Assembly (NCBI RefSeq): GCF_043290135.1 | Contig: NW_027464601.1 | Coordinates: 3,394,001 to 3,458,000 of the forward strand | Length of the DNA: 64,000 nt | DNA from: Rhipicephalus microplus | Lineage: Eukaryota > Arthropoda > Arachnida > Ixodida > Ixodidae | Direction of reading: 5' to 3' | The notes under the pieces: generated by a model | Seen by the model: the letters and a program-made list of their open reading frames with translations, nothing else | Told to the model about the DNA's origin: nothing | The model's database searches: none | In this document: positions 19,673 to 32,404 of the stretch, one piece after another | How the letters are laid out: each line of letters starts with the position of its first letter | Numbering within the stretch: the stretch's first letter is position 1 | Made by a program: the position numbers and the translations under genes

Positions 19673-21484
19673 TTCATTTATTTATTTATTCAGAATACCC
19701 CTAAGGGCCCTCTCACAGGAGGGTATTACACAGGGGGGGGGGGGGGGGCTATAACACATACAGGTACATGAAATGATTAATAGAACCAGAAAACACGCAA
19801 ACTAAACACCATACAGCTACTAAATACATTAGAATAAATATAAGGTCAATATTCTTACCGCATAATCTTAAATAATCAGAAGAAATAATATGAGTCAAAC
19901 AATAATAAAACTAAAAAAATATTTTAAAGTTGAACTACAAAAAGAAGGAAATAGAGTCACAAGAGTACAATAAAACGCAATCTAGTTTACTACAAACACA
20001 CGCGCCATTAAGCATAAAGGAATAGAAACATCACCAAAAACACGGTGAATAACTGAATTAGGCAAACACAGCAATAAATAACACGAACCATGAACATACG
20101 CAGTTTCTACAAAAACACGGTTTGCAGAAAAAAGAAAAAAGAGGGGGGAATACCGCAAAAGGTTCACACGCTTGCACTCATGTTTAGTAGGTTCTGAAAT
20201 TCAGTGATATCGGTGACGGTTGCAATGTTTGAAGGTAAGTCATTCCACTCGGTTATTGTGCGCGGTATGAAGGATCTAGCATAATGAAAAGTGCGACAAG
20301 GGAAGCGTTCGATTTTAAAGGGATGATCGCGGCGCGGAAAGATGGCAGGGGGTGGCCTAAAGAAGTCCTCGTGAAGTGATGTGTGATGGTAGAGCTTATG
20401 AAGTAGTGATAAGCGAGCAATTTTACGGCGACGTGATAAGAGTTCCAGTTCGGCACGAAATTTCAATGAAGTGACGCTGGTGTTACGTGAATAATCAGAA
20501 AAAATAAAACGTACAGCACGGTTCTGCAGGGCTTCGATGTTTTCAATAATGTAGTCTTGATCGGGATCCCAAATGGCTGACGCATATTCTATTTTAGGAC
20601 GGATTAGGGTGATATAAGCCAGTTTACGCAAGTGTGAGGGGGTGTGTTTCAAATTACGTTTAAGGAACCCGAGCGAGCGATTTGCTGAAGCAAGGGTGAC
20701 GTTAATGTGGTGATGCCATGACAGGTCAGACTGAATGTTAACCCCAAGGTATTTATAAGAAGTCGTAAGCTCCACGGAAGTATTATTTAGTAATACGTTG
20801 GAATACGGGACGCTTTTTTAGTAAAACACATTAGCTTAGTCTTTGAAGGATTTAGTGTCATTTGCCATGCTGTGCACCACGAAGTTAAAGAGACAAGATC
20901 AGATTGTAGAGATTGTCGATCAGTTTCATATGAAATGGTACGGTAAATGACACAATCGTCAGCAAAAAGCCTAACTTTAGAATTGACTGAGGAGGGTAAG
21001 AGGTTAATATAAATAAGGAAAAGCAAGGGACCAATCACACTTCCTTAGGGAACTCCAGATGAGACTTCAACAAAATGAGAGTTAAAGATATTGACAGACG
21101 TGAATTGTTTTCTACTGGAAAGAAAGGCTTGTAGCCAGGCAAGAACAAGTGGGTGAATATTAAGCTGCCTAAGTTTCAGTAAGAGCTGATGGTGAGGGGC
21201 ACGATCAAATGCTTTTGAAAAATCAAGGAATATAGCGTCAGTTTGAATGCCGGCGTTCAATGATGAGTGCAAGTCATGGGTAAATCCCGCGAGTTGAGTT
21301 TCGCATGAATAGCCCTTGTGAAAACCATGCTGGTATTTAAAGATGATATTGTGTTCCTCTAAATAGGAGATTACCTGGGAGTGTATAATGTGTTCCAAAA
21401 GTTTACATATGGTACTAGTTAAAGATATGGGTCTGTAATTAAGCGGGGATGTGCGATCACCAGATTTAAATAGCGGCACTACCT
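19672..21484 (-). mobile_element. 5'-truncated Jockey/CR1-like LINE, minus strand
   Basis: On the minus strand the element reads from RT finger (21484) to an aataaa-type tail (about 19700-19672, tattta repeats on the plus strand). Frames: 21045-21479 (NYRPISLTSTICKLLEHII, LDFSKAFDRAPHH motif A, VEVSSGVP), then a single stop where motif B expects Gln, then 20787-21038 (GPLLFLIYIN, KVRLFADDCVIY catalytic box), then after a frameshift 20164-20775 (YLGVNIQSDLSWHHHI, an ALQNRAVRFIF block, FIPRTITEWNDLP). The last is the standard LINE ORF2 C-terminus. Endonuclease and ORF1 are missing. A 16-G run at 19733-19748 lies in its 3' UTR. One stop and one frameshift imply moderate age. Confidence 0.9.
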
Positions 21485-21485
21485 T

Positions 21486-24149
21486 ATAAAATATAGTAAG
21501 TTACGCTACGCTACACTCACGTACTAGTTTCTTTATCAACAGCAACTATAAAAAAGAAGTATGTATTTCTGCGTAATAAGATTAAGAATATATAACTTTG
21601 TGCACTCTGCTTAAGACGTGAGTGCGAGTTCCACTATGGAAAGAGATAAGAACACGAGAAAGAAAGCCAGCGTACGCAACTATGATGTGGCCGTCCAGAG
21701 TTCCATGCGTCCTCCTTCATTCTCACTCCTGTATTTTTCTTGCTGGCATTTATTCAACCTGCAATATTTATTTCACACAAAGGACTTTCTTGCCACAAAC
21801 AACGCTGAGGGCTGTTGTTAAATGAGATAATGAGGTTAATTCGCACGCATACAACGGTATCTGCTCGCCCAACGTGGTATCGATTGAAAATCTTCAGGAA
21901 AAGTCGTCATTCTACGTTAAATGTAAAAAAAAGTGTATAGTTATGTCCCCGATAAATGAACACGATTATGATTTAGAAATAAAGAAAATAGTACTTGGAA
22001 CATTATACGGAAAGGAGAAAATGAAAAAAAGAGCTCGATTTGCACCGAAGTCGGACACAAACTACATTGCGCCACCAAATCCACTTGGTAGCTAGGGCTG
22101 TCTAGCAACTGCCGCAGATAGCGGCATGAATTTCTTGCAGCATTACTTTAAAATAGAAAAGGGGGGAGTGGAGTAATGTATTCGAAAACAGTAATTATAA
22201 CGGCCAACCTACGTCATGACCACTTTCCCAACTGCACGCCAAGGCACTATATACGCCACTAGAGCAGCTAGACGGTGGCGTCTAAAACGACTACAAATTT
22301 ACGGCAACGAACTTTCTCATTTTTACCATTACACTACTATGGTGGCTTAACATTACGGTAACGGTCCCCCTCACTACAGTGTACTAGAAGAGGGCAGTGG
22401 AATGAACTAAGGTCTCTAGTTTCATCTAGGGACCTCAGAATGAAAGAGGCGGCCACGACGCATTTCGGCTGATTCTCCGGCGGGCGACAGTAGCGGCGGC
22501 ACTGCAGTCCCATGGTACAGAAGATCTCCGGAGCATCTACATTGGGAGCGCGCACGCCACAGCCTGCGAAAGCACGTAATTGCTCGTTTTTAGCGCGTTT
22601 ATAGCATTTCTGAGACTTTATCAGTGTATGCACGCCTGCTAAGCGCCATGGTGCACGAGTGAATATGGAGGCACGCCGAAATCGCGTCGAGGCATTCAGT
22701 TTCAAGAGCCGGCTGATCTCCCCCCCCCCCCTCCAAAAAAAAAAATGTCAATCGGAATTTGAACGAACTCGCCTATGTTATCACTCAAGCAGTGCCTATA
22801 GCTGCGCTACATCATAAGTGGCTACTGCCGATCTACAAAATGAGAAGTACAAAAAAACGCGAATTAATCATACGCACATTTTGTAGGCAGTATCTACGAT
22901 ATCCATAGCACAGTGTTCCTTATATGAGTCTACATGCGCCCGATTGTTTCACGAGAAACCCGAGTATAAGTAACGTTTTAAACCCATTTATGTCGGTGAC
23001 GACTCAGTTTTATCACGTTAGTTTTGTGGAAGATAATAATTCTTGCTTTACGAAAGGCTTATTAAATATAAACATTTTAAAAAGGGCTAATTGTATATAT
23101 AGCCCATCTGTTAATCTGCGTAAATTCAAGGTAACTAGTTCTCATTTCGTATCGACAGCTTGAATTGTGATGCTTTTTAAATATTCTATTGGTGTAACAG
23201 CACTGCAAGCCAGCAAATATAAGACGAAGTTTAGTAATGTAAGCGTAGTTATATTATTAAGTGTCAAAAGTGTAGGCAGGCAGAGAGGCATCTTGTTTTC
23301 AGCCGATTGTCAGCGGATAAAATGCGTTGACTTTAGTTTACTGCTAATATCTACGCTCTTTTCTACTGGATCGGTGCATGATGCTTATGAAACGTTAACA
23401 TTACTCGCGAGTAAAGGGCATTAGGACTTTCATAGGGATGCTCGGCCTGGGTGCCTCTATTTACGCGTTCGCACTAAAAATCGCGCCTTTGCTGTTTAGT
23501 CTACACGTGGTTAGCCTGTGTTCCACCTTCTACGCACTGCTGTAGCGTGACTGAACTACTTTACATCTTTGTCATCTGCATACCACAAAAAAGAGAAAAA
23601 AGGTTACAGAAAGCCCACATATCTGTGCGATTGGTTGAATACCACCGTTCACACCTTATGCACCTATGATTTCTTTTTCTCTCATTCTGTTCACCATGAA
23701 ATGTGGGACAGTCAATAAGTCTAGTCGTAAAAGCTTAGTGGTTGATGGCACGTTTCGCTAAATTGTATTTACCACGTATACGCACATATTCTTGCACTAG
23801 TAGTAATATAAAAATATATATAAGAGCTCAGCAGAAAGGTTTAATTGATATATTATGTGCATGCAAGTGCTACAACAAAGGTCTGGTGAATAGGACAAGC
23901 ATGTTTGCTTTTTTTTTTTCAGACAAAAAATCACTACTGCCTTCCATTGAACATTAACGATGCCACACAAACGCTGAAGACAGTGTAAAAAACAATTTTT
24001 TTTTCTAAAACCATACGACTTTACATATAAAGCATGGCGTCTGAATTTTCAATGCCTGAGCTCTTCAAAGCCACTTAGACACAGGGTTGCGCACGGTAAC
24101 TATGTTTTAGGTACATTATAAGTACCGATTTGTCACAGTTTATGTGATG
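21486..24149. other. Long unassigned stretch
   Basis: No domain-bearing frame was found. Recognisable pieces: about 21740-21800 resembles 10848-10912 (unknown dispersed repeat); 22738-22812 on the minus strand is weakly tRNA-like (gtagcgcagctatagg followed by gttcgttcaaattcc); 22720-22731 is a C run. The minus-strand frame 22337-22705 is open for 122 codons, but its sequence looks repeat-derived and has no known domain. Confidence 0.35.
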
Positions 24150-24867
24150 CGTCACAGGCGGGGTGACCAAGGGTTCCCCACACGCACCGAATGGCTCATG
24201 TGGTAAGCCGATAACGCCGTTTACAGCACGAGCACGGAACCAGCTTTGTCAGTAAGCCTTGCCAACAAGGTCACTATTTTTAAGATCGGTGCAGCACGTC
24301 CAATTTTTTTCGTTGGTCAGACAATATTTCGGGAGTTCATGAATCTCGTGTAGAAGCAGAAGTCACGCCCTCTCGCAGACAGACTGCCAACCTGCTGTCA
24401 CGTGAGTGCAGCTAACAGGACAACCATCTGAGCAAATCAGAACTTTTCAGTTGATTAAATTTATGCTTCATCCAAAAACACTGTTGTTCAATAGTGATCC
24501 AAACAATATAATATATTTGTAAACTTAGATACACTGGAACATTATTCACATTATTTTGCGGCACTTAATCGTATATTGATGGAGCATAACCAACCTCTCG
24601 AGGAAATAAAATCCAGTAGCCCCGCCGCGGTGGTCCAGTGGCAAAGGTACTCGGCTGCAGACCCGCCGGTCGGGGAATGAAATTCTGTCTGCTGTGGCTG
24701 GATTTTCACTGGAGGCAAAAATGCTGTAGGCCTGTGTGCTCAAATTTGGGTGCACACTGAAGCACCGCAGGTGGTCGAAATTTCTGGAGCCCTTCGCTCT
24801 CATAATCAATTGGTGGTTTTGGGACGTTAAACCCCACTACAATCAAGTATACTCTAGTAGCTCAATA
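24150..24867 (+). repeat. 5' flank of the dispersed repeat, copy 2
   Basis: Homologous to 14140-14640, block for block (ggtgaccaaggg, gctcatgtggtaag, ccaacaaggtcact, ggagcataacca). It occurs once, immediately left of the tandem array, and is interrupted by a SINE at 24620-24852. This shows that the array grew from the microsatellite-bearing half of one dispersed element. Confidence 0.7.
24620..24852 (+). repeat. tRNA-derived SINE, Ruka-like, second copy
   Basis: Same layout as 1663-1899, with A box gtggtccagtggcaaagg, a mutated B box region (gggaatgaaattctg), and a body ending ttgggacgttaaacccc. Flanks tccagtag (24612-24619) and tctagtag (24853-24860) form a one-mismatch target duplication. 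The paralogous site at 14603-14609 has ccagtag once with no SINE, an empty site. The damaged B box suggests it is older than the first copy. Confidence 0.85.
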
Positions 24868-24962
24868 AGTATTGCTGTATCTTCATTTCGCGCAATACTT
24901 TTGAATGCCGAAAATTTCTTTGCGTACTAGAAGCCCTTTTAGCATGTATCTGTCTGTCTGTT

Positions 24963-24993
<31 letters not shown>

Positions 24994-26330
24994 CTATCTG
25001 TCTATCAACTATCTATCTATCTATGTACCCACCTTCGTCTGCGTGCTGTCATCATCACCTCTTTTACGGGGGGTAAACCAAAATCGGTATGGAAGGGTCA
25101 GGTGGTTCGACCAATACAACTCACTGGTCATGATATGAATATTGTGACAATGCCGTCGCGTAAGTCATCAAAAACTTACCGCCAGACGGTGGCCCTTATC
25201 CGCGGAATGGTATGGGCCACTGGTGTGAGGGTGTCATTGGTAATTGACACTTTATCGAAAGCCAGGAGTGCTGAGAACACGCGTGAGTAATTTTAACGCG
25301 TGACCGTTAAGAAAAACGACGGCACCTCCTCGAAAGTGATCGTGAGGAAATTGGTATTGCTGTATCTTCATTTCAGAAAATATGTTTGAATGCCAAGAAC
25401 TTCTGTGCGTACTAAAAGCACGTTTAGCATCTATCTATCTATATATCTATCTATCAACTATCTATCTATGTACCCACCTTCGTCTGCGTGCTGTCGTCAT
25501 CACCTCTTTTACGGGGGGTAAACCAAAATCGGTATGGAAGGGTTAGATGGTTCGACCAATACAACTCACTGGTCATGATATGAATATTGTGACAATGCCG
25601 TCACGTAAGTCATCAAAAACTTACCACCAGACCGTGGCCCTTATCCGCGGAAGGGTATGGGCCACTGGTGTGAGGGTGTCATTGGTAATTGACACTTTAT
25701 CGAAAGCCAGGAGTGCTGAGAACACGCGTGAGTAATTTTAACGCGTGACCGTTAAGAAAAACAACGGCACCTCCTCGAAAGTGATCGTGAGGAAATTGGT
25801 ATTGCTGTATCTTCATTTCAGAAAATATGTTTGAATGCCAAGAACTTCTGTGCGTACTAGAAGCACGTTTAGCATCTATCTATCTATCTATCAGTCTATC
25901 AACTATCTATCTATCTATGTACCCACCTTCGTCTGCGTGCTGTCGTCTTCACCTCTTTTACGGGGGGTAAACCAAAATCGGTATGGAAGGGTTAGATGGT
26001 TCGACCAATACAACTCACTGGTCATGATATGAATATTGTGACAATGCCGTCGCGTAAGTCATCAAAAACTTACCGCCAGACGGTGGCCCTTATCCGCGGA
26101 ATGGTATGGGCCACTGGTGTGATTGAGGGTATGTGTCATTGGTAATTGACACTTTATCGAAATCCAGAAGCGCTGAGAACACGCGTGAGTAATTTTAACG
26201 CGTGACCGTTAAGAAAAACAACGGCACCTCCTCGAAAGTGATCGTGAGGAAATTGGTATTGCTGTATCTTCATTTCAGAAAATATGTTTGAATGCCAAGA
26301 ACTTCTGTGCGTACTAGAAGCACGTTTAGC

Positions 26331-26386
<56 letters not shown>

Positions 26387-26815
26387 GTCTATCAACTATC
26401 TATCTATCTATGTACCCACCTACGTGTGCGTGCTGTCGTCATCACCTCTTTTACGGGGGGTAAACCAAAATCGGTATGGAAGGGTCAGATGGTTCGACCA
26501 ATACAACTCACTGGTCATGATATGAATATTGTGACAATGCCGTCGCGTAAGTCACCAAAAACTTACCGCCAGACAGTGTCCCTTATCCGCGGAATGGTAT
26601 GGGCCACTGGTGTGAGGGTGTCATTGGTAATTGACACTTTATCGAAAGTCAGGAGTGCTGAGAACACGCGTGAGTAATTTTAACGCGTGACCGTTAAGAA
26701 AAACAACGGCACCTCCTCGAAAGTGATCGTGATGAAATTGGTATTGCTGTATCTTCATTTCAGAAAATATGATTGAATGCCAAGAACTTCTGTGCGTACT
26801 AGAAGCACGTTTAGC

Positions 26816-26870
<55 letters not shown>

Positions 26871-27300
26871 GGTCTATCAACTATCTATCTATCTATGTAC
26901 CCACCTACGTCTGCGTGCTGTCGTCATCACCTCTTTTACGGGGGGTAAACCAAAATTGGTATGAAAGGGTAAGATGGTTTGACCAATACAACTCACTGGT
27001 CATGATATGAATATTGTGACAATGCCGTCGCGTAAGTCATCAAACACTTACCGCCATACGGTGGCCCTTATCCGCGGAATGGTATGGGCCACTGGTGTGA
27101 GGGTGTCATTGGTAATTGACACTTTATCGAAAGCCAGGAGTGCTGAGAACAGGCGTGAGTAATTTTAACGCTTGACCGTTAAGAAAAACAACGGCACCTC
27201 CTCGAAAGTGATCGTGATGAAATTGCTATTGCTGTAGCTTCATTTCAGAAAATATGTTTGAATGCCAAGAACTTCTGTGCGTACCAGAAGCACGTTTAGC

Positions 27301-27348
<48 letters not shown>

Positions 27349-28712
27349 GTATATCAACTATCTATCTATCTATGTACCCACCTACGTCTGCGTGCAGTCG
27401 TCATCACCTCTTTTACGGGGGGTAAACCAAAATTGGTATGGAAGGGTAAGATGGTTTGACCAATACAACTCACTGGTCATGACATGAATATTGTGACAAT
27501 GCCGTCGCGTAAGTCATCAAACACTTACTGCCAGACGGTGGCCCTTATCCGTGGAATGGTATGGGCCACTGGTGTGAGGGTGTCATTGGTAATTGACACT
27601 TTATCGAAAGTCAGGAGTGCTGAGAACACGCGTGAGTAATTTTAACGCGTGACCGTTAAGAAAAACAATGGCACCTCCTCGAAAGTGATCGTGAGGAAAT
27701 TAGTATTGCTGTATCTTCATTTCAGAAAATATGTTTGAATGCCAAGAACTTCTGTGCGTACTAGAAGCACGTTTAGCATGTATCTATGTATCTATCTATC
27801 TATCTATCTATCTATGTATATATCTATCTATCTATCTATCTATATATCTATGTTGCCACTGACGTCTGCGTGCTCTCGTCATCACCTCTTTTACAGGGCG
27901 TAAACCAAAATTGGTATGGAAGGGTTAGATGGTTCGACCAATACAACTCACTGGTCATGATATGAATATTGTGACAATGCCGTCACGTAAGTCATCAAAA
28001 ACTTACCACCAGACGGTGGCCCTTATCTGCGGAAGGGTATGGGCCACTGGTGTGAGGGTGCCATTGGTAATTGACACTTTATCGAAAGCCAGGAGTGCTG
28101 AGAACACGCGTGAGTAATTTTAACGCGTGACCGTTAAGAAAAACAACGGCACCTCCTCGAAAGTGATCGTGAGGAAATTGGTATTGCTGTATCTTCATTT
28201 CAGAAAATATGTTTGAATGCCAAGAACTTCTGTGCGTACTAGAAGCACGTTTAGCATCTATCTATCTATCTATCAGTCTATCAACTATCTATCTATCTAT
28301 GTACCCACCTTCGTCTGCGTGCTGTCGTCTTCACCTCTTTTACGGGGGGTAAACCAAAATTGGTATGGAAGGGTAAGATGGTTTGACCAATACAACTCAC
28401 TGGTCATGATATGAATATTGTGACAATGCCGTCGCGTAAGTCATCGAACACTTACCGCCATACGGTGGCCCTTATCCGCGGAATGGTATGGGCCACTGGT
28501 GTGATTGAGGGTATGTGTCATTGGTAATTGACACTTTATCGAAATCCAGAAGCGCTGAGAACACGCGTGAGTAATTTTAACGCGTGACCGTTAAGAAAAA
28601 CAACGGCACCTCCTCGAAAGTGATCGTGAGGAAATTGGTATTGCTGTATCTTCATTTCAGAAAATATGATTGAATGCCAAGAACTTCTGTGCGTACTAGA
28701 AGCACGTTTAGC

Positions 28713-28760
<48 letters not shown>

Positions 28761-29189
28761 GTCTATCAACTATCTATCTATCTATGTACCCACCTACGTC
28801 TGCGTGCTGTCGTCATCACCTCTTTTACGGGGGGTAAACCAAAATTGGTATGGAAGGGTAAGATGGTTTGACCAATACAACTCACTGGTCATGATATGAA
28901 TATTGTGACAATGCCGTCGCGTAAGTCATCGAACACTTACCGCCATACGGTGGCCCTTATCCGCGGAATGGTATGGGCCACTGGTGTGAGGGTGTCATTG
29001 GTAATTGACACTTTATCGAAAGCCAGGAGTGCTGAGAACACGCGTGAGTAATTTTAACGCGTGACCGTTAAGAAAAACAACGGCACCTCCTCGAAAGTGA
29101 TCGTGATGAAATTGCTATTGCTGTAGCTTCATTTCAGAAAATATGTTTGAATGCCAAGAACTTCTGTGCGTACCAGAAGCACGTTTAGC

Positions 29190-29221
<32 letters not shown>

Positions 29222-29689
29222 GTATATCAACTATCTATCTATCTATGTACCCACCTACGTCTGCGTGCAGTCGTCATCACCTCTTTTACGGGGGGTAAAC
29301 CAAAATTGGTATGGAAGGGTAAGATGGTTTGACCAATACAACTCACTGGTCATGACATGAATATTGTGACAATGCCGTCGCGTAAGTCATCAAACACTTA
29401 CTGCCAGACGGTGGCCCTCATCCGTGGAATGGTATGGGCCACTGGTGTGAGGGTGTCATTGGTAATTGACACTTTATCGAAAGTCAGGAGTGCTGAGAAC
29501 ACGCGTGAGTAATTTTAACGCGTGACCGTTAAGAAAAACAATGGCACCTCCTCGAAAGTGATCGTGAGGAAATTAGTATTGCTGTATCTTCATTTCAGAA
29601 AATATGTTTGAATGCCAAGAACTTCTGTGCGTACTAGAAGCACGTTTAGCATCTATCTATGTATCTATCTATCTATCTATCTATGTATA

Positions 29690-29740
<51 letters not shown>

Positions 29741-30146
29741 GTTGCCACTGACGTCTGCGTGCTCTCGTCATCACCTCTTTTACATGGCGTAAACCAAAAT
29801 TGGTATGGAAGGGTCAGATGGTTCGACCAATACAACTCACTGGTCATGATATCAATATTGTGACAATGCCGTCGCGTAAGTCATCAAACACTTACCGCCA
29901 GACGGTGTCCCTTATCCGCGGAATGGTATGGGCCACTGGTGTGAGGGTGTCATTGGTAATTGACACTTTATCGAAAGCCAGGAGTGCTGAGAACACGCGT
30001 GAGTATTTTAACGCGTGACCTTTAAAAAAAAACAACGGCACCTCCTCGAAAGTGATCGTGATGAAATTGGTATTGCTGTATCTTCATTTCAGAAAATATG
30101 TTTGAATGCAAAGAACTTTTGTGCGTACTAGAAGCACGTTTAGCAA

Positions 30147-30182
<36 letters not shown>

Positions 30183-30594
30183 GTTGCCACTTACGTCTGC
30201 GTGCTCTCGTCATCACCTCTTTTACGGGGGGTAAACCAAAATTGGTATGGAAGGGTCAGATGGTTCGATCAATACAACTCACTGGTCATGATATGAATAT
30301 TGTGACAATGCCGTCGCGTAAGTCATCAAACACTTACCACCAGACGGTGGCCCTTATCCACGGAATGGTATGGGCCACTGGTGTGATGGTGTCATTGGTA
30401 ATTGACACTTTATCGAAAGCCAGGACTGCTGAGAACACGCGTGAGTAATTTTAAAGCGTGACCTTTAAGAAAAACAACGGCACCTCCTCGGAAGTGATCG
30501 TGAGGAAATTGGTATTGCTGTATCTTCATTTCAGAAAATATGTTTGAATGCCAAGAACTTCTGTGCGTACTAGAAGCACGTTTAGCATGTGTCC

Positions 30595-30640
<46 letters not shown>

Positions 30641-31068
30641 ATATCTATCTATCTATGTTGCCACTTACGTCTGCGTGCTCTCGTCATCACCTCTTTTACG
30701 GGGGTAAACCAAAATTGGTATGGAAGGGTAAGATGTTTCACCAATACAACTCACTGGTCATGGTATGAATATTGTGACAATGCCGTCGCGTAAGTCATCA
30801 AACACTTACCGCTAGACGGTGGTCCTGATCCGCGGAATGGTATGCGCCACTGGTATGATTGAGGGTATGTGTCATTGGTAATTGACACTTTATCGAAATC
30901 CAGAAGCGCTGAGAACACGCGTGAGTAATTTTAAAGCGTGACCATCAAGAAAAACAACTGCACCTCCACGAAAGTGATCGTGAGGAAATCGGTATTGCTG
31001 TATCTACATTTCACGAAATACGTTTGAATGCCAAGAACGTCTTTGCGTACTAGAAGCACTTTTGGCAT

Positions 31069-31116
<48 letters not shown>

Positions 31117-31460
31117 TTATCAACTATCTATCGATGTATGTAGCCACCTACGCCTGCGTGCTCTCGTCATCACCTCTTTTACGGGGGGTAAACCAAAATT
31201 GGTATGGCAGGGTAAGATGGTTCAACCAATACAACTCACTGGTCATGATATAAAATTTAACAATGCCAACGCGTAAGTCATCAAACACTTACCGCCAGAC
31301 GGTGGCCCTTATCCGCGGAATGGTATGGGCCACTGGTGTGAGGGTGTCATTGGTAATTGACACTTTATCGAAACCTAGGAGCGCTGAGAACACACGTCAG
31401 TAATTTTAACGCGTGACCGTTAAGAAAAACAACCACACCTCCCTGAAGGGGATCATGAGG
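24868..31460 (+). repeat. 14-unit tandem satellite (about 470-bp unit, (TATC)n core)
   Basis: Fourteen head-to-tail units start with tattgctgtatcttcattt near 24870, 25348, 25799, 26259, 26742, 27222, 27703, 28181, 28638, 29116, 29578, 30070, 30510 and 30991. Each holds a variable tatc tract, a conserved right part with ggtaaaccaaaat and ctcactggtcatgat, a hairpin gtgtca-ttggtaat-tgacac, and cgcgtgagtaattttaa. Units 3, 8 and 13 keep the longer gattgagggtatgtgtcatt variant also seen in the dispersed copy near 14983; the others have a shortened form. The last unit is cut at 31460. Short open frames repeated in every unit (62-codon and YLSI-rich) reflect homogenisation. Confidence 0.95.
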
Positions 31461-32088
31461 AAATGCGAATGCACACATGTCAGGATCTTCGACTCGTCGT
31501 TGGCGTTTCACAGTGGCTTCCCGAGCACGAAGTTCCGCATCGGCGGCTCGGTTCAAGCGCATGCGTTCGGCATTATGCGCTCTTCGATTCGCTGCAGTGT
31601 CTTTTTCTCCAACCGATGATGACGTTGAAGCGACTGGAGTGACGCCAGCACCAGGGAGAGGCGTGATGCTACAGTTGCATTTTGTTACACCTCATTCTAG
31701 TAATATCTTAGCCATGACAGATTGGACTTCACCGACTTCCATCGCTATGAAGACTACAAAACGCGCGCTTTGCGCGTGATATATGTATATAAGTCCGAAC
31801 GGAGAAGAGGAGCGCCCGAGCTTTGTCTCCGCCGAGCGAGCTCCGCGAGGCAAGCGCCTTCGCCGGGCACGCTCCGCTTTTTCTTTACCTTCCGCTGCTC
31901 CACGATGCGAGAGCCGGCGCACACCTGCACGCTCCTCCTTTCTCTTACCCTCCACCACTCACCACCTGTTCCAGTTGCTAGGCGCGGTGCCGCTGATGCT
32001 AGGGGCGAGGAGGAGCGTGCGCTGGGATCTGTGCGCACGCCGACCAGGGACGCCCGACAACCCCCGACTATGAAATGCATTCGCATTT
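31461..32088. mobile_element. MITE-like element with 13-bp inverted ends
   Basis: Left end aaatgcgaatgca (31461-31473) is the exact inverse of tgcattcgcattt (32076-32088). The right end is itself a hairpin (aaatgc-attc-gcattt). The interior is GC-rich, holds a TATA-like tatgtatataag at 31784-31795, and on the minus strand near the left end a short charged frame (RRAHNAERMRLNR, AADAELRAREATVKRQRR). About 630 bp with matching inverted ends fits a non-autonomous DNA transposon; no transposase is present. It forms the right boundary of the satellite array. Confidence 0.65.
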
Positions 32089-32138
32089 AAAAGCTGACAT
32101 CCGGGGTGTTGACTCGACGACTGTAAAGGAACTGTTAC

Positions 32139-32340
32139 CGTGCCAGCAGTAATCGAATCTTAGCTCTGTGAATGGCGACCAAATAGTCTACCACAGAGCC
32201 AAGCCTGATTTTCAAATAGACCGTAATGCTCGTTAGGCGTTAATAGGTGATGCAGCGATCGCTATTCGATTTCATAAACAATATATATGTGCTCCTACAA
32301 CACAGCCATTACGTCAGGTGGAGATCAACTGCTGCTAAGC
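32139..32340 (-). repeat. tRNA-like dispersed repeat, copy A
   Basis: The minus strand shows tggctctgtggtagac (A-box-like) and aagattcgattac (B-box-like). The adjoining plus-strand text agaccgtaatgctcg and tacgtcaggt recurs at 32905-33120. Similar tRNA-like text is at 15613-15668. Confidence 0.45.
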
Positions 32341-32404
32341 GCAATGCACTGATGGTGATTGACGGTTTATATCAACAAAAAACAGCATGACTAGACATTG
32401 TTAT

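Noticed and set aside
22337..22705. 122-codon minus-strand frame
   Set aside because: No recognisable domain and located in unassigned, probably repeat-derived DNA.
25102..30448. A 62-codon frame (MVRPIQLTGHDMNIV...) kept open in many satellite units
   Set aside because: The units are almost identical DNA, so a frame stays open by descent and homogenisation; changes do not favour third positions by eye, and units 3 and 8 break it. A codon-substitution test over all units would be decisive.
24905..31253. YLSI-repeat proteins in satellite units
   Set aside because: These are translations of the (TATC)n microsatellite.
24868..31460. CRISPR array
   Set aside because: Units are about 470 bp, contain a microsatellite rather than unique spacers, and the DNA is clearly eukaryotic.
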